Below, one piece after another: positions 1 to 13,000 of a DNA stretch of 64,000 nt. The notes beneath the pieces were generated by a model, which was not told where the DNA came from, did not search any database, and saw only the letters and a list, made by a program, of their open reading frames with translations. The DNA comes from Dermacentor variabilis (lineage: Eukaryota; Arthropoda; Arachnida; Ixodida; Ixodidae), in contig NC_134570.1 of the NCBI RefSeq assembly GCF_050947875.1, forward strand, positions 101,350,122 to 101,414,121, in the 5' to 3' direction. Made by a program: the position numbers and the translations under genes. Position 1 is the stretch's first letter. Each line of letters begins with the position of its first letter.

Positions 1-1789
1 TATAGCCATAGTTCTTAATGGGTCGGGATTGTCTCTATAAGGTTCCTACCACACATGCCGTCTAAGCTGGCTTTTGTCATTGCCAGCTAACTAATATCCA
101 GTGCAAGTACACGTCTTACCTAGAGTGTTGACGCTCACCTGTACCAGGCTTGCCCACGGCGAATAAACCTGTCGAGTTCTTGAACGGCGTTGCCTTGCAT
201 TACACACTCACTGGCGCTCTTTGCGTCATACGTACACAAGTGTTTTATTGTGAGGGTGGGTGTTTTTGTTTATATACGTGTTTTTGTGTATAGTATCATC
301 ATAATTATTAAGATCAGCTGCAGAATATCCTGTTGCGCTCATATTGAACTGGCCCACTCCATGCTTTGCGTGAAAATTTTCTGCTTTTACTACGCCGTCT
401 AAGTTTCTTCCGCCATCCTGCACTGTATTTCCCTTCAGTTGGCTTATATTCTGTCGCGCCAAATGGACCATCAGTTATCTCGTCTACAAATTGAACGGCG
501 TCAGAAACTTCACTCCTTCCTTTATATCTCAATGAATATCAATATGTTAATTGGATGGCTGGTGAAGGCCTGTCACAACGTGCTAAGAAGTGCGCTGGGT
601 TCACAGCTGGTTCTGCTTGGCTGCACACTCGCTTCTATCGGTTCACGATTTAGAGGACGACTGGAGAGGACACTAGCACGTTTTCGTTGAATAATAAAAA
701 ACAACATTTTATTGCAGCTGCTCTTGAAATCTCTGCTGCACAATAGTGCTCGAAGCAACGGTTCTAGGTTACCGTGTGAGATGTCTAACTCTCGTAGTGG
801 GCCACGGACGCGATCACTATCGGTTTTCTTTAGCACCCATCGGGGTGAATTCCATAGTACGTGCAGCCACACAGCAGACAGCCAAGACCTGGGTCACGCG
901 CAATACGGCCTGTGAGATTACGCACGCAGTCTTCGTGTCGGAAGCTAGGCCACACGTGACCACTCCTCGTAGTCTGCCGTACGGTGGAATGCGTAATGGA
1001 ACTTTCCCGTTAGGCGCGGCAAGTAACGGAAAAGGGACGCATTGCTTACATACTCGAAGATGTTTTGTATTTGCAAACGCAATAAGTATTACTGTGTTTC
1101 AACCAAGCATCGTGTCGCATTGACGTCTATAGGTACATGTCGGCAATCTATCACTTATACAGGTAATGCTTAATTCGCTGATTCGTGAAAGTCAAGGTCA
1201 AAAGCAATTGCTGTACTTTGAGAGACACAGCGCGCTGTAAAATTGTTTACACTCATAAGTGTGTTTTCCTGTCGCACTACTACCACCCTTACAATTAGGG
1301 CCTTGCAAAAATTTATAGAGGACGACAACGGAGCTCTAAACAGACGTGCGATGACAAAAGACGTAGCTGAAAACTATGTAATCATGTGACCCTCTGGGGC
1401 GCACAGAAATATCCGACAGTAGGGTTTTATATCTATCCCTGTGAAATTCTCTCGTCGGATATTTTTGTAAAGCCTTAAAGGTGAGGGTGTTAGCAGTGGG
1501 ACACGATAACACCCTTAAGAGTGTAAATATTGCGCGCCACCTTTCGGGGCAGCACCGTTCAATGAGAGGAGGGGGTCTTCTGTGCTTGCCGCAAGATGGC
1601 TCTGCGTGTACGGAAAGCGCAGAAGAAGTGTAGCGGAAACGTACTTCGCTACGCGTTTAACTGCGACTTCTGTAATTTACATGCTCATAATTACCAACAT
1701 ACACAGCTGTATAACTTTCTACGGCACGTTTGTTAGTCAACACCGCATTCACTAGAGGCGTTTTTGTCCCACTTTGAACGATCCTACTC
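1..1789. other. no recognisable gene
   Basis: Mixed-composition sequence. Short open frames of 60-125 codons occur on both strands between 190 and 1123, but none shows a family motif, splice context or conserved-looking composition. An imperfect palindrome lies around 989-1043 (ATGCGTAATGG... facing ...AAAGGGACGCAT), suggesting a decayed foldback repeat. Confidence 0.5.
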
Positions 1790-1962
1790 ACGGCTCAGTG
1801 GTAGCGTCTCCGCCTGGTTCAATTCCCACCCAGCCCATCTTGCAAGTTGCTTTTATTTATGGATTGCCTTCCTGGATTTTTCGCTCACGGCCGCCGACGC
1901 CGACACCGACGACACCGGCTTTTCTGCGACACGAGCTCCTTAACGCTTTCGCGGTAAAATAT
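1790..1962 (+). mobile_element. tRNA-derived SINE (family with CGACACCGG body)
   Basis: The head reads GGCTCAGTGGTAGCGTCTC with an A-box-like segment, followed by the B-box GGTTCAATTCC at about 1816-1826. The body has a GCCGACGCCGACACCGACG stretch, and the element ends in CTTTCGCGGTAAAA. A related body occurs at 7808-7987. The element is probably transcribed by RNA polymerase III in intact copies; this copy is divergent. Confidence 0.6.
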
Positions 1963-4900
1963 AACTTCCTACACAAAGCCTGAATATACAATGATGGCTC
2001 CCAGACATCTCTATAAAACAACGTTCTCCTAAATGAGCGGTAAATTCTACATAACGAATTCTTTTATTTACGTTAATTTGTTGGTTTTATTCTCTCGGTA
2101 TCCGCTTGGTATGTACCACTGGATGCGTATTCCTTCTTGGCCAATCCTCCAGAATGGCCACTTCCCGATGCGATACTTACATAAAACCTCAATATATAAT
2201 GTCGGTTCACATATATCTCAAACGCACACTGCTCGTTTTATATAATGGAAAATTATACTTACAGAACTCTTCGATTCGCTTCACTTTCCTTGATTCAGAA
2301 ATCCAGTCTGTGCCATTGAGGTATGCCCGTTTGTGGCGACTTTTCCTGAATGGGTATGTGCCACAGCGACACAAGAATTACAGAATCCCTCAAGCCTGTT
2401 GATACGTCTCTTACTTTTCTGTGCCTACACCTGTCATCACCCTCTTAATTTCTACGAGCCTCATAAATCACCATCGTTCTTGTGACGTCGCTGATAGTAT
2501 ACGTGTCGCACTTTGCATAAGCCTCATTTAGTACTCGCATTTCGACATAGCTCATGAGTGATGCATTGCGTCAACGTAAACAAAATTGTGCGCATCGCCA
2601 TAAGTTCTAAAGTATTTATACATCCACTTCGCAAACGTGTTCACGTTGGATCTGCGTAATTCTTACTTCGCATAAAACAGCAACGAGCGCAATGACTTCA
2701 TGTAAAATTGTGTCAGTGCTGGAAAATAGTGCAAAGCACAGCATGATATCAATATGCCATGTATAAGTGTAATTTGGCCTTTAGTCACCCCACGACGCTG
2801 AGTGAACACCCATCAACTTCCTGCTTTGCATTCCCAACATTGTGCTCCTTAGCTCAAGGTAAGTGTCGCCAGCTATCGGAGACACCGCTAATCGTTTTTC
2901 CGATCACCGCATATTTGTACAACGGGCACGCAATGTCTTTCCAGACGTAACGTTCGGCAATTCGTTTCCAAGGCCACAGATGGCGCAGCTATCTCGTTAT
3001 TTTATATGCAGCTTGTAGCCTGCGCTTATCGAATTATTCGATTCACTACCGCAAGTGCGTGCAGCAGTGAAATGAAACAGAGATCTTAATAAATGTATTA
3101 TTTAATCAAATGATGAAAGCTAAATACACGTGTTCAAACACGGTGCCGACTACTATTTTGTGTGGGAACAGGAAGGATGACAATTATTTTCCCCTGCGCA
3201 CTCACGCATGAATTCACTTTTTAAGATGCAATTGTCTCGCAGTACATTCACGCTAAACGTCTTTGAAAACTGTCAGCCCGCGCAACAAAAACTTTGAAAT
3301 GTGCGTATCAAGGAAACCAAGCGAATCAAAATATTGATAATGTTTAGCGACGCTACTTCATATTACACAGCAGAACAGTATAAAAAGTCTTTATGTTTAC
3401 TGCGAGAACAACGCAATTGCGCATAATTTACCCCTAAAAAGGAGAACTGAAGGTTTCGTTAATGTGGCTCCTCCGCGTCCATGTGTAATCAACTCTTACG
3501 TAAAAGGTAGGAAAGGCAGAAAAAGGGCGGCGATCACCCTCACGAACTGATGCGATAGTTCCAACAACTCACCTACCCTTTCTTGAGCATCTGAGTTCAC
3601 TGCTACCTTTAATCGTAAAAACAAGATGCAGTTTCACATTCACTGTCTTGCCAAGGCGGGTGACGAAAGCCACTGCCATTGCTGTTAACAGCGTTTGGGA
3701 ATACAGTGACATCTTCTGAGCCTTGAGGCTTTGTACTGCCAAACGTTAGAGACAAACGTTTAAATAACATTGAACGTGGTCTCCCACCTTGAAAGTGAGA
3801 AGAGTAAATGCCAATTTAGCTGTGAGAAAAAAAAAGGTGCAGTAGAAAGTATACAATAGAGAGATACAATCGTCCCCTCCTATCGTCCTTCACTGATCCG
3901 ACGCTGTTGTTAAACAATAGTCGTCTAATCCCACTCACGTATTCAATGCATGCTCTGCAATTACCACCTCGCGAAGTTCTCTTGACGGTCACTATTAGAT
4001 ACGTGATGCTTACATATGCTCAGCACGTGCGTCAACTTTACTAAGCTCAGAAGTTTGATTACGCGAAACAATGAAGCAATGAGCAGAGTGATAGGCTACT
4101 GAAATCCTTGAACACCTCACGACTTGATGCGAAGCTTAATCGGGGTTTTCCTACTTTGTTAAGTACGCAGCTCGCGTGAATGGGCGTCGCATGCGCGTGG
4201 GTACTTTATTGCTAGGAGCCATCACTGATAACAATTTTTAATGAACTTGCCAGCTGCTTCGGGACCGGTTGTTGTTATTAGATGTTGGGAGCTGAAAAGG
4301 CGAGAACAGTTTTCATTGCATGCGAGTACATCAGGACGCGTGATTTGACTACACATGGCGCTAGATAATTTCGCAATGTCGAAACAGAAGATGAATGGTT
4401 GAAGTTGACAGCGCAAAGTAAATCAACAAACCTAAGCTTAACGGCAACAAGCGTGAAATAGCAGCAAGTGGTGCAAAACCCAACGTAGTCGGGTGAATAT
4501 CAACTACTCTTCATTCACGTGGTGGTAAACTGTGGGCCACAGCGAATTTCTCGAGGATTGAATTCAGCACAAAGAAGGTGCACATTAGTTGCTATAGAAA
4601 TAGTGCTGTTTTTGTTTTGTTTTCATTGTTCGCTCACAGTGCTATAATCCTAATGATGGAGATATTTTTGTTGTGTTTATTTTTATGCTCATTTCTTATG
4701 ACTTCTTCGTCAATCACTGCGCTCCTTTCTTTTCTTTCTGTTTCCTGATGAAGTCACTTAGTCTTTCAAGGATAAAGCTTACATGACGTCGCTGAACAAA
4801 AGAAGCGCTGGCCGGAGGGGCAGGTAGAGAAAACTGCGCTTTAAAAGAATGTTATTTCCTTTTTAAATAAGTTCTTGCGTTCTGCAGTCATTCTTTGCAT

Positions 4901-5900
4901 TCACCAGAAAGGCAAACAGATACTTGATGTGTCTACTGTCGTTATAAACCCAGTATATCGAGCGTTCATTTTCGACCTTGTTGGTGAGACGTGAGACGTG
5001 TTTGAAGGTTAAACAGGAAGTAGAAGGCGAAGCCGAAACTTGCGGAGACAAAGGGTAGTTGGCCATAAGCTTTCTTGAGACACTCGTTTTCGCCTTCAAA
5101 ATTGGATTCAATCTTTGCAGTAGTACTGTAGTTCTGGTGTACTGTGCGGAAATTACGCTCTAAAACGTTCGTAGCCGTAACTTTAGGTATCTGTAAAGAA
5201 AACGTGCAAGCCGTTACGCCTACCTGCGGCACAACCGGAATCAACTAATCAAACTCACGTCCACATTCAAATTAATCGCTGCAAACGAACCTTTGAGAAA
5301 GCCACAGGAAAGGAGAAACAATGCGGCACAGGTTGACAGAGGAGCTCCAGCCTATTGTGTACGTCAATTTGTGCACGTTTTACTGAGCGCTGTATTTCCT
5401 TATTTATTTAGACAGATAATGATTCAGCTCGCTACTCTCTTATATTTAGGAGAAGTCATATTTTTCAGCTCAATAGGCGTCGTAACCGCTCTAACTTGCG
5501 GATGAACGCCATTTGACTGGACCACAAAAGCAAGCACTGCATATGTGGAGAGAATTTCCCGAATATTAAAACACCACAATATGGCTCAAGGCAATCCACT
5601 ACGCCTCCATATGGTACCATCTGTAACATCTCGTGGGAATTCTTAAATGTTTGAGAACTCACGTTTGGCAAACATGTCGTGGGAAAAGTGCACGTGCAAA
5701 CTTCGTACTACACTATCTGAAGCATTTCACACGCTACAGCTTCACAACAACGCCCACCAAGGCCAGTCACCGACCTTGCTTTGAATAGCATTGTAATCTG
5801 ATGACGCGTACGTAAACAGGTCGTTCTGTCGCTTTTGTTCGTTCTTGTTTTTATTTCTTTTTATTCTAGTTTAAGTCTTCGTACACGAAGCCAACGCCCA
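1963..5900. other. no recognisable gene upstream of cuticle gene 1
   Basis: About 3.9 kb of AT-rich DNA with only short, unconvincing frames. I see no tRNA-like head, terminal inverted repeat or coding motif. It may hold distal regulatory DNA for the cuticle gene that starts at about 5940, but nothing visible shows that. Confidence 0.45.
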
Positions 5901-5910
5901 GCAGCGTGTC

Positions 5911-5922
5911 GATATTTAAAGA
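5911..5922 (+). promoter_or_regulatory. TATA-like box of cuticle gene 1
   Basis: The sequence GATATTTAAAGA lies about 58 bp upstream of the ATG that ends exon 1. The other two cuticle genes have a TATA box at a similar distance (63-70 bp) from their exon-1 ATG. Transcription would start roughly 25-32 bp downstream, near 5940. The match to the consensus is weaker than in the other two genes. Confidence 0.5.
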
Positions 5923-5970
5923 GAGGCGGTCTCAGGATCCACACAGAAGTTAGACGGGACACCCTTCATG

Positions 5971-8900
5971 ATGGTAAGGAACCATCTTTAACTAAACTAT
6001 GGTCATAGTGGCTCTTATAAGCAGTTTGTTCATTGGCATTATTGTTAAATATCTTTTGCGGAATATTTAGATGATTTGTGGCAGGTGCTTGTAACGTTTT
6101 GCTGCTGTACCCAGAGGTATATATTTATTACCTTATATATCGAGTGTATCTTTCTTTTACAGGGTCAGAAATCTTGAAAAAATTCTTGTGGCAGATAGCA
6201 CAATTCTAATCCTCAATCTAAATTACTCCATGAGGTCGCTATTACTGCTACGGTAAATCAAAATACCTAATTACGTAGCAAAATTACGGTAACTAATTTT
6301 TATTCAATTACTTTAATGACACCCATATAAATCTGCAAATTAAAGCCGGCAAGTTCGGAATGTGTAACCACTTAGAACAAGTTCTCTGCACTGCACCAGT
6401 CTAGAGGTATCAAGTTAAACTGTGTCCAACGAAATTCGTTGGTGCTCCAGTTGCTATTGTGCTTCCATGCATAAAACGGAATTTTCTGAAAGGTGCCCCG
6501 AACCACTTTTTATCGAAGCGGAGAAAGGTATTTGAAGTGCAATTAGGCTATTTCAGGAAATGATCTTTGACGCAAGAAGTACTTCAATGAGTTCAGCAGA
6601 AGCGGGGTTACTGGCAATCAAAAACGGCGTCCACTGCGCTCCCGTTCCATCTTCGGTGCCTTGCAGTGCGAAGGCTATGACGGAGTGGGGCGCGGCCCCA
6701 ACGCTCGGCATATTGAATGTCAGGGTGGCGCGTAGTTGAAGCTTGATTGTGGATTTTAACGTAGGCGCGAGGACTTGCGATTTTGGTGCCTGCGACGCGC
6801 TAAACATAAGCCAAACGCGGTGGCAGTCAGCGAGACGCAGCGCGATTAGCCAAAGGGCTCGTGGCGGCACCCTGCGTGGCCACGGTATCTACGCTGCCTA
6901 GCCGACTGCCGCTACCGGTAGGAGTCACGTACGGGAAGCCACTTTATACCGAAATGAAGCGTCCAGAAGAAAGTGAGGAGCAGGCTTCTGTTTGGAAAAG
7001 AGAGCGTTTGACAGAAAGGTGACTTCGTGCTCCACTTGCAAGCTACACCCGCCGCGTGGGAGAGCAAAACTCGGCTGAGATGTTCACAGCAGCGGACTAT
7101 GTGACCCACGAAGTGCATTATTTCACCAAGCCCGAGGGGTGGTTCACGGCGCCTTTAAACGTAACTGGAACGCTAATGCGTCGGACGCTTTGAGAATTAA
7201 TACCTCAAAATTGGTGCAGTCCTGAGAATTGGTTCCAAATGGATATGCCTTGCGAACTCACCCGCTATAATTTGCATATTTATATACATGTCTCAAGCAA
7301 TTAAATTATATTATCGTAATTATGTTGATTATTTAATGAAGGATTTTAATTTATCTTAGAACTAATGGCCACCTCATCCAGTAATTTACATCAAGAGTTA
7401 GAATTGTGCTATCTGCCACAGGCATTTCTTTTTAAACTTTCGGACCTTTAAGAAAAAAAGAACACCCGGTATATATAACAAGCTGTCGCTATGAAGGCAC
7501 TTTTTTTTTTGTATGGACAACAACTTTAAACTGGCCCAAATGATGCAACAGTTTCACAAGAGAGCCTTGCATTCGAATTTATAACGTTCGTCATAGTCTC
7601 CTTAAATTTCCTTTCCTTCCCCAAACCTTCTTTAATTGCTACATGTGCATCTGCTATATGGCGTTCTTCCTGCTCTAACATATGCAACATGCAATGCAAG
7701 ACGTGCACGTATCGACGCTACGTGGTGCGCGTGTCGCATCACGCGTCTGCTCGCACGCCAGCACGCGTTTATAGGGCATTATTCCGCTGCCTGCTAGCAA
7801 GCGCTGACGTGCAACAGTGGTAGAGTGGCTCACTACCAGGCAGCGGGCGAGGGATCGATCCCGGCGGGAACTGGATCGTTGTTTTCCCTTTCCCGGCGAT
7901 AGCTGCGACGGACACCGGACAATGGCGGCGGCGGACACCATCGCCACCCGAAACGGCCGTTGGAATGAGCCCATAAAAGCTTAAAAACAGTTATATCAAA
8001 GCGCATTCATCTCCACATGTCTTCCTGAACATAATGAAGGTTCACTCTCATTGAGGTCCACAGTGAGTAAATTAAGCCCTACTTTCCGACAAGCTGCGCC
8101 TCACAGCCAGCGAGCCAGTCCTTATAGGCGTAAAATGTGCTGTGTGAGCATAATTCCACACCATTGCGGCCTCCAATAAAATGTGAAAATTAATGACCAT
8201 TGAAGTGTATTCTGTCGTAGGGATAGATTTGTGGAACCGGCCGCAAAACATGTAGAGATCACATAAACCAAATTCATTCCACAAAGCTAAATGAAATTGC
8301 CATTGCGTGTTGGCGTCCCTAGCACTTCAATCATTTATTTTCATCTTTGTGATGAAACAAACTATGCAGATTTCTACAGTACGAACACTTGAGAAATGGT
8401 GCGTAACGCTGCAACCAAGTTTGCTTTATTGATATACTGGTGTACCGCAGTGCTCTTTTCACGCATAATATTCACTAATACACATTCCGTTAGACAGTCG
8501 TATTGTGTCAGTGAGCTGGATTCAGACAGTGAATTTTGGTAGTAAACAACTTGAAAATCAGCGGGAAGGCAATTTAGGATCAAGGGATACGTTATTTCAC
8601 TCTAAGGTTACTAAATTTAAGCATGTGATACTTCGAGGCACATGATAGGACGTTTTTAATTTTACTACTGGAAAGGAAATCACTATGGTGCGAGATACAG
8701 AATTTGCTACCTGCGGTACGATGCATGAAGATTCGGAGCTAAAGAGACATTTATTCATATCCACCACTCGGAATCGCTCTTAGCTGTATTTACTTGTTAC
8801 TTTGTTGTATCTTCTTTGTTATTGTATAGGTCACGCATGCATCAATCTTATATTGTTTAGATTCAGGCCTGCATTCTTCTGGCCCTGGCCACTTGCGCTG

Positions 8901-9991
8901 TCGCTGGCTACATTGGCTACCCAGCTGCCTACTCCTACGGCTCCCCTGTAGTCGCCGCTTACCAAGCGCCGGTAGCAGCCGTTTCTACCGTCTACCCTGC
9001 CCCAGTCATCGCAGCAGTAGCTAATGCCCCAGCTTTCAGCTATGACAACGGTTTTCCTGCATACGGCTACGGCTTCGACACGTACAGCGTTAGCTTGGAC
9101 GGATTTGGAGGTCTCGGCTACTCTACCCTCCTCAAGAAGTGTAAGTAGCACAAGTGTAATGATGTGTTATTACCGGGAAAAGACGGGAAATTCAAAATTT
9201 ATCTGTACATTTCGTTAGCCAAATCGGAAGCAAACGTCATGAACTGAGACCGACGAACCTCACCAGCCCGATGTGACAAAGGAGCTGAGCAGCCCAGATG
9301 CCTCCTTGATGCGTGGTGTTCGAACGGGGTCGGCACGTGCTTCGGTGTGGCTATTCTAGATCGGGCTCAACGCGTTGCCTTTATGTGAGAATTGAAAGAT
9401 ATTAGTTGATATGAAACCCTTTTTGTTGGAGTGTACCGGACTGGTTTTACAACGCAATTTTCGTTTGTTTGTTTGTTTGTTTGTTTGTTTGTTTGGCGCA
9501 CTGCAGCGTCAAGGCCCTCCAAGCGCTAGCGTGAATGAAGTGGTATTTCCACGTGGACACATAACATTTATGAAGGAGGTGACCCGGCTGCTTCTGAAGT
9601 CTTTGAGGGATGCGGACTTAGCCAGTGATTCGTAACTCCTCGAAGATTCATTGCAGGGTGTTCAGTCGGAAGATATGCGGCCCGGCATGGCATCATATGC
9701 TCCGGGCTTTTGTCCTCTTCCGCCGTGCTGCGCGAGTCGTGTTCGCCCTCCTCACGCTGCGCTTAAAAACGGTAACAAACTTTTCTGTAATGAGGGGCTG
9801 GGGTGGAGCTATTGACGGCGTGTGTTGCGAGGCTAGATCCGCCTCCAGCCAACCAACATCCTCTTCCTCCTTCTTCTGCCAGAAATCTAAGGAATCAGAA
9901 GTTTCCAAATTAACAAAAAAAAATGTGCAGAAACCATCGACAATGATTGACAATATAAGCGAGTAGCACGAACGAACGAACGAACGAACGA

Positions 9992-10022
<31 letters not shown>

Positions 10023-13000
10023 AGCGAGCGAGCGAGCGTTCGCGTGAACGTACCAGTGAAAGCAAGAGCGAAAGAAGGAGCGACAGATCCAGCGTGAGTG
10101 AGAGCAAGAGTGAGCAAATGAACGTGTTACTAAGTCCGGGCAGCGATCACGGACCCAGCGCCGAAAGACCGCGAGAACGGTTAAAAGAGCCAAGAAAGAA
10201 AAAGAAAAGCTGTGCAGTCTTCTAGCATTGGCCTTCCCAGTACGACATATCTTCTAGTTTTTGGCGCTGAACCTGGAAAAAAACGCACAGCAGACGAAAT
10301 GTACACGAGCACTGCGTACTGTCTCTTCTGCTGTCGGTTGTTTCTGAAGTTTCTGCGCTAAACACTGGTATTGACAAAAAAAGCTATTCGCTTTAAAGCT
10401 TTATGCAGGACCGCCTAGCATACTCGCGGACAACTTTCTGTGGCAATGAAGGGAAAGTTAAGGAGGCAAAGTGCCCAGAAGTGAAAGCGCTTCTGAAAAG
10501 TGTCGCGTGTTTTCATCCACGTTCGTCTTAGCTGGGGAAGCGAAAGCGTAAGCATGTTATTAGCAACAGTTAAATAAGATAAAACACGCCACTGAATGTA
10601 AAGTTCTAATTATTTTCCTGCTTTTCCCTTCCGCGTGTGGGCAAACTCGAAGCCGTCGCACTGGGAAGATGCGCTGATTCAGCGTCTGTTGCGAGCAACC
10701 AAAAGCACTGTCAAACTCTGGCCGACCACTTCGCGCGCTAACACATGTGCGGAACCTTCGGCCCCGTAGCTTTTCGTTCATAGCCACAGAAAGTTATACC
10801 GGAGTATAGTCTCTGGGAGCCAAAAAAAAAGAAAGGTGGAAAGAGCTAGATTTGAAGCCACATGTATATTTTAAATGTAAAGAACAGAAAAAATGAAGTA
10901 ACGTATACCAGTCACTTTAAAGTATGTTTCGAGCTAGAGAAAGCTCATTCAATAATTCTCTACTAGTCAGTAGAGGGATGATGAGAAGAATTGCAGCGAT
11001 GGAGAGCGACTTAGTTGTCACTACAACACCGGACGAGTGTGCTGCGGTAGCGAAAGTGACAAAAGATTTTCCTATTTCTTCATAATTTCAATAGTAGTAT
11101 AGGATGCGGCGCTCAACTAATTACCTATCCCCTAATGTAATCATCCCTAAAATGGTCAATCGCCTTTGAAAACAAAACAAAAATAACAATGCATAACAAC
11201 ACATCATGGCAATTACAGCGTCGTTCTCAAGGACCGCAGACCGGGAAGGCTACATCGTAAGTTGTAATCGCTGCTACTTTCCAAGAGGAAGCAGTGACTA
11301 TAGTGTGATGCGGTGCATGCCTACCTAAAAAACAATTTTGTACAACAGAAACAAGCGTGGCGTACACAAAAACGAATGAAATTATGAAGTTTCACGAGTC
11401 AAAGCCACGATATGATTATGAGGCATGCCGTAGTGGGGGGCCCTGGCAATTTGGACCATCTGGGGTCTTTTAACCCGCACTCAAGTCTAAGTACGCGGAT
11501 GTTTTCGCTCCCATCGAAATGTGGCCGCCGCGGCTTGGATTCGAACCTGCGACCTCTTGCTTAGCAGGCCAACACCATAGCCACTAAGCAACCACGGGGG
11601 GTGTGACGTAGTGACGTACACTCAACGGCTGTGCAACGAATTAAATCATCTGTACAACAGAGAGCGGGCTACAAAGCTTGGCCGGCCTTGTTACCTTATG
11701 CCTTTATTGTGAGCGTCAATATAATGAATACTTTTACAATGAATTTGCCTGCCTAAAGAAATAACGTACGAGGCTTCAGTCAGTTTTTTTTTTCATTTGG
11801 AGCGAGATTGCACCTATGAGCTGCATGGACTCTTGATTGCAACTCCATTTGGCAGCGTCCATGCCTACTCACTTAACCTTAAGGCACTGATGAAGATTCA
11901 GCTACAGAGAACAGACTGATGCCAACTCGGGAGGCGTCGTGGCATTCGTCCCCCATCAGCTGTTTTTTGTGTACCTGCCGGGTCCTTAAATTGATCACGC
12001 TGTCGCCCTCCTTAAAAGGACACCCAGGAAAAATATTAGGTCAAGGTAGATGGGAATATTGCGTTTAGAAATTAACGAAGATGTCATTCGTAGCGAGAAC
12101 GGGGCCTTTGTAAGCAAGCAAATGATGAAAATGTAATACGTTAATAGGCTGTTTATTTTAGGTTTTGAAACATCTCGCATGACATAAAAACAAGGCTCCT
12201 TCGCAGAAAGCGGCACAGAGAAAGGTCACGCGGCGATTACGTCAACTCGACCGTGTTGTCGCGGGTATTTCAAATTGAAGAGCAGTAACGGGTTAACGTG
12301 CTCACGGTTCATTGTTCAGGAGCAATTTCCCCCGCAAAAAGGAAGGTAAGGACACACGAAAAACGGTGGTGTACATCTACGCTATAATTTACCGATCTAG
12401 CACAGCCTGATTTTTTCTTGTAGCGTCCTTTTCACGCTATCAAATCAGGGAGAGATAGAAAAGCAAATGAAATAAAGGGAGACTGACCAGAGCATATTCC
12501 TTGTAGGCTAGCCTTCACAGGAGCAATGAAAAAAGAGTACGAAAGGTGAGCGAAAAGAAAAATAACTATAACGAGCAGTAATGAATTTTGTATGGGCGTA
12601 TCAGATCAGTGGTATAGTCACCCACTTTGTGCATAAGTGCGTGCAGAAGTACCCACTGATTGTAAAATGTAGAAATCTTAGCTGCGTTAAATTAAACTTT
12701 GATTTGTTGAAGCTTGTTCATTTTCCTTCAGTTATAGTGTAGTAAGCGACGCAACATTTTTCATAGAAATAGTGTGTATAAGAGTATATTTGGCATACCG
12801 CTTACATGATAACAAAGGAGCTTAGATATAGTGTCACCGCTTGTTCATCGTCTTTGTTACAGTGTATGTTAGAAAAATTCCCCTATGGTAGGGAAAGCGC
12901 ACAGAAATGGTCTAACAGTATATTAGTGCAATATTAGCGATGAAAAGCAGGTTGTAGAGCTCATCTTCAACCGTAACTGCGAAAAAAGCGGAGTTCAGTG

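Noticed and set aside
8831..9151. 106-codon minus-strand frame
   Set aside because: It is antisense to the main exon of cuticle gene 1.
9693..10193. 166-codon minus-strand frame with SFVR repeats, and two similar overlapping frames
   Set aside because: The repeats are translation of the (CGAA)n/(CGAG)n microsatellite. All three minus-strand frames stay open only because of it.
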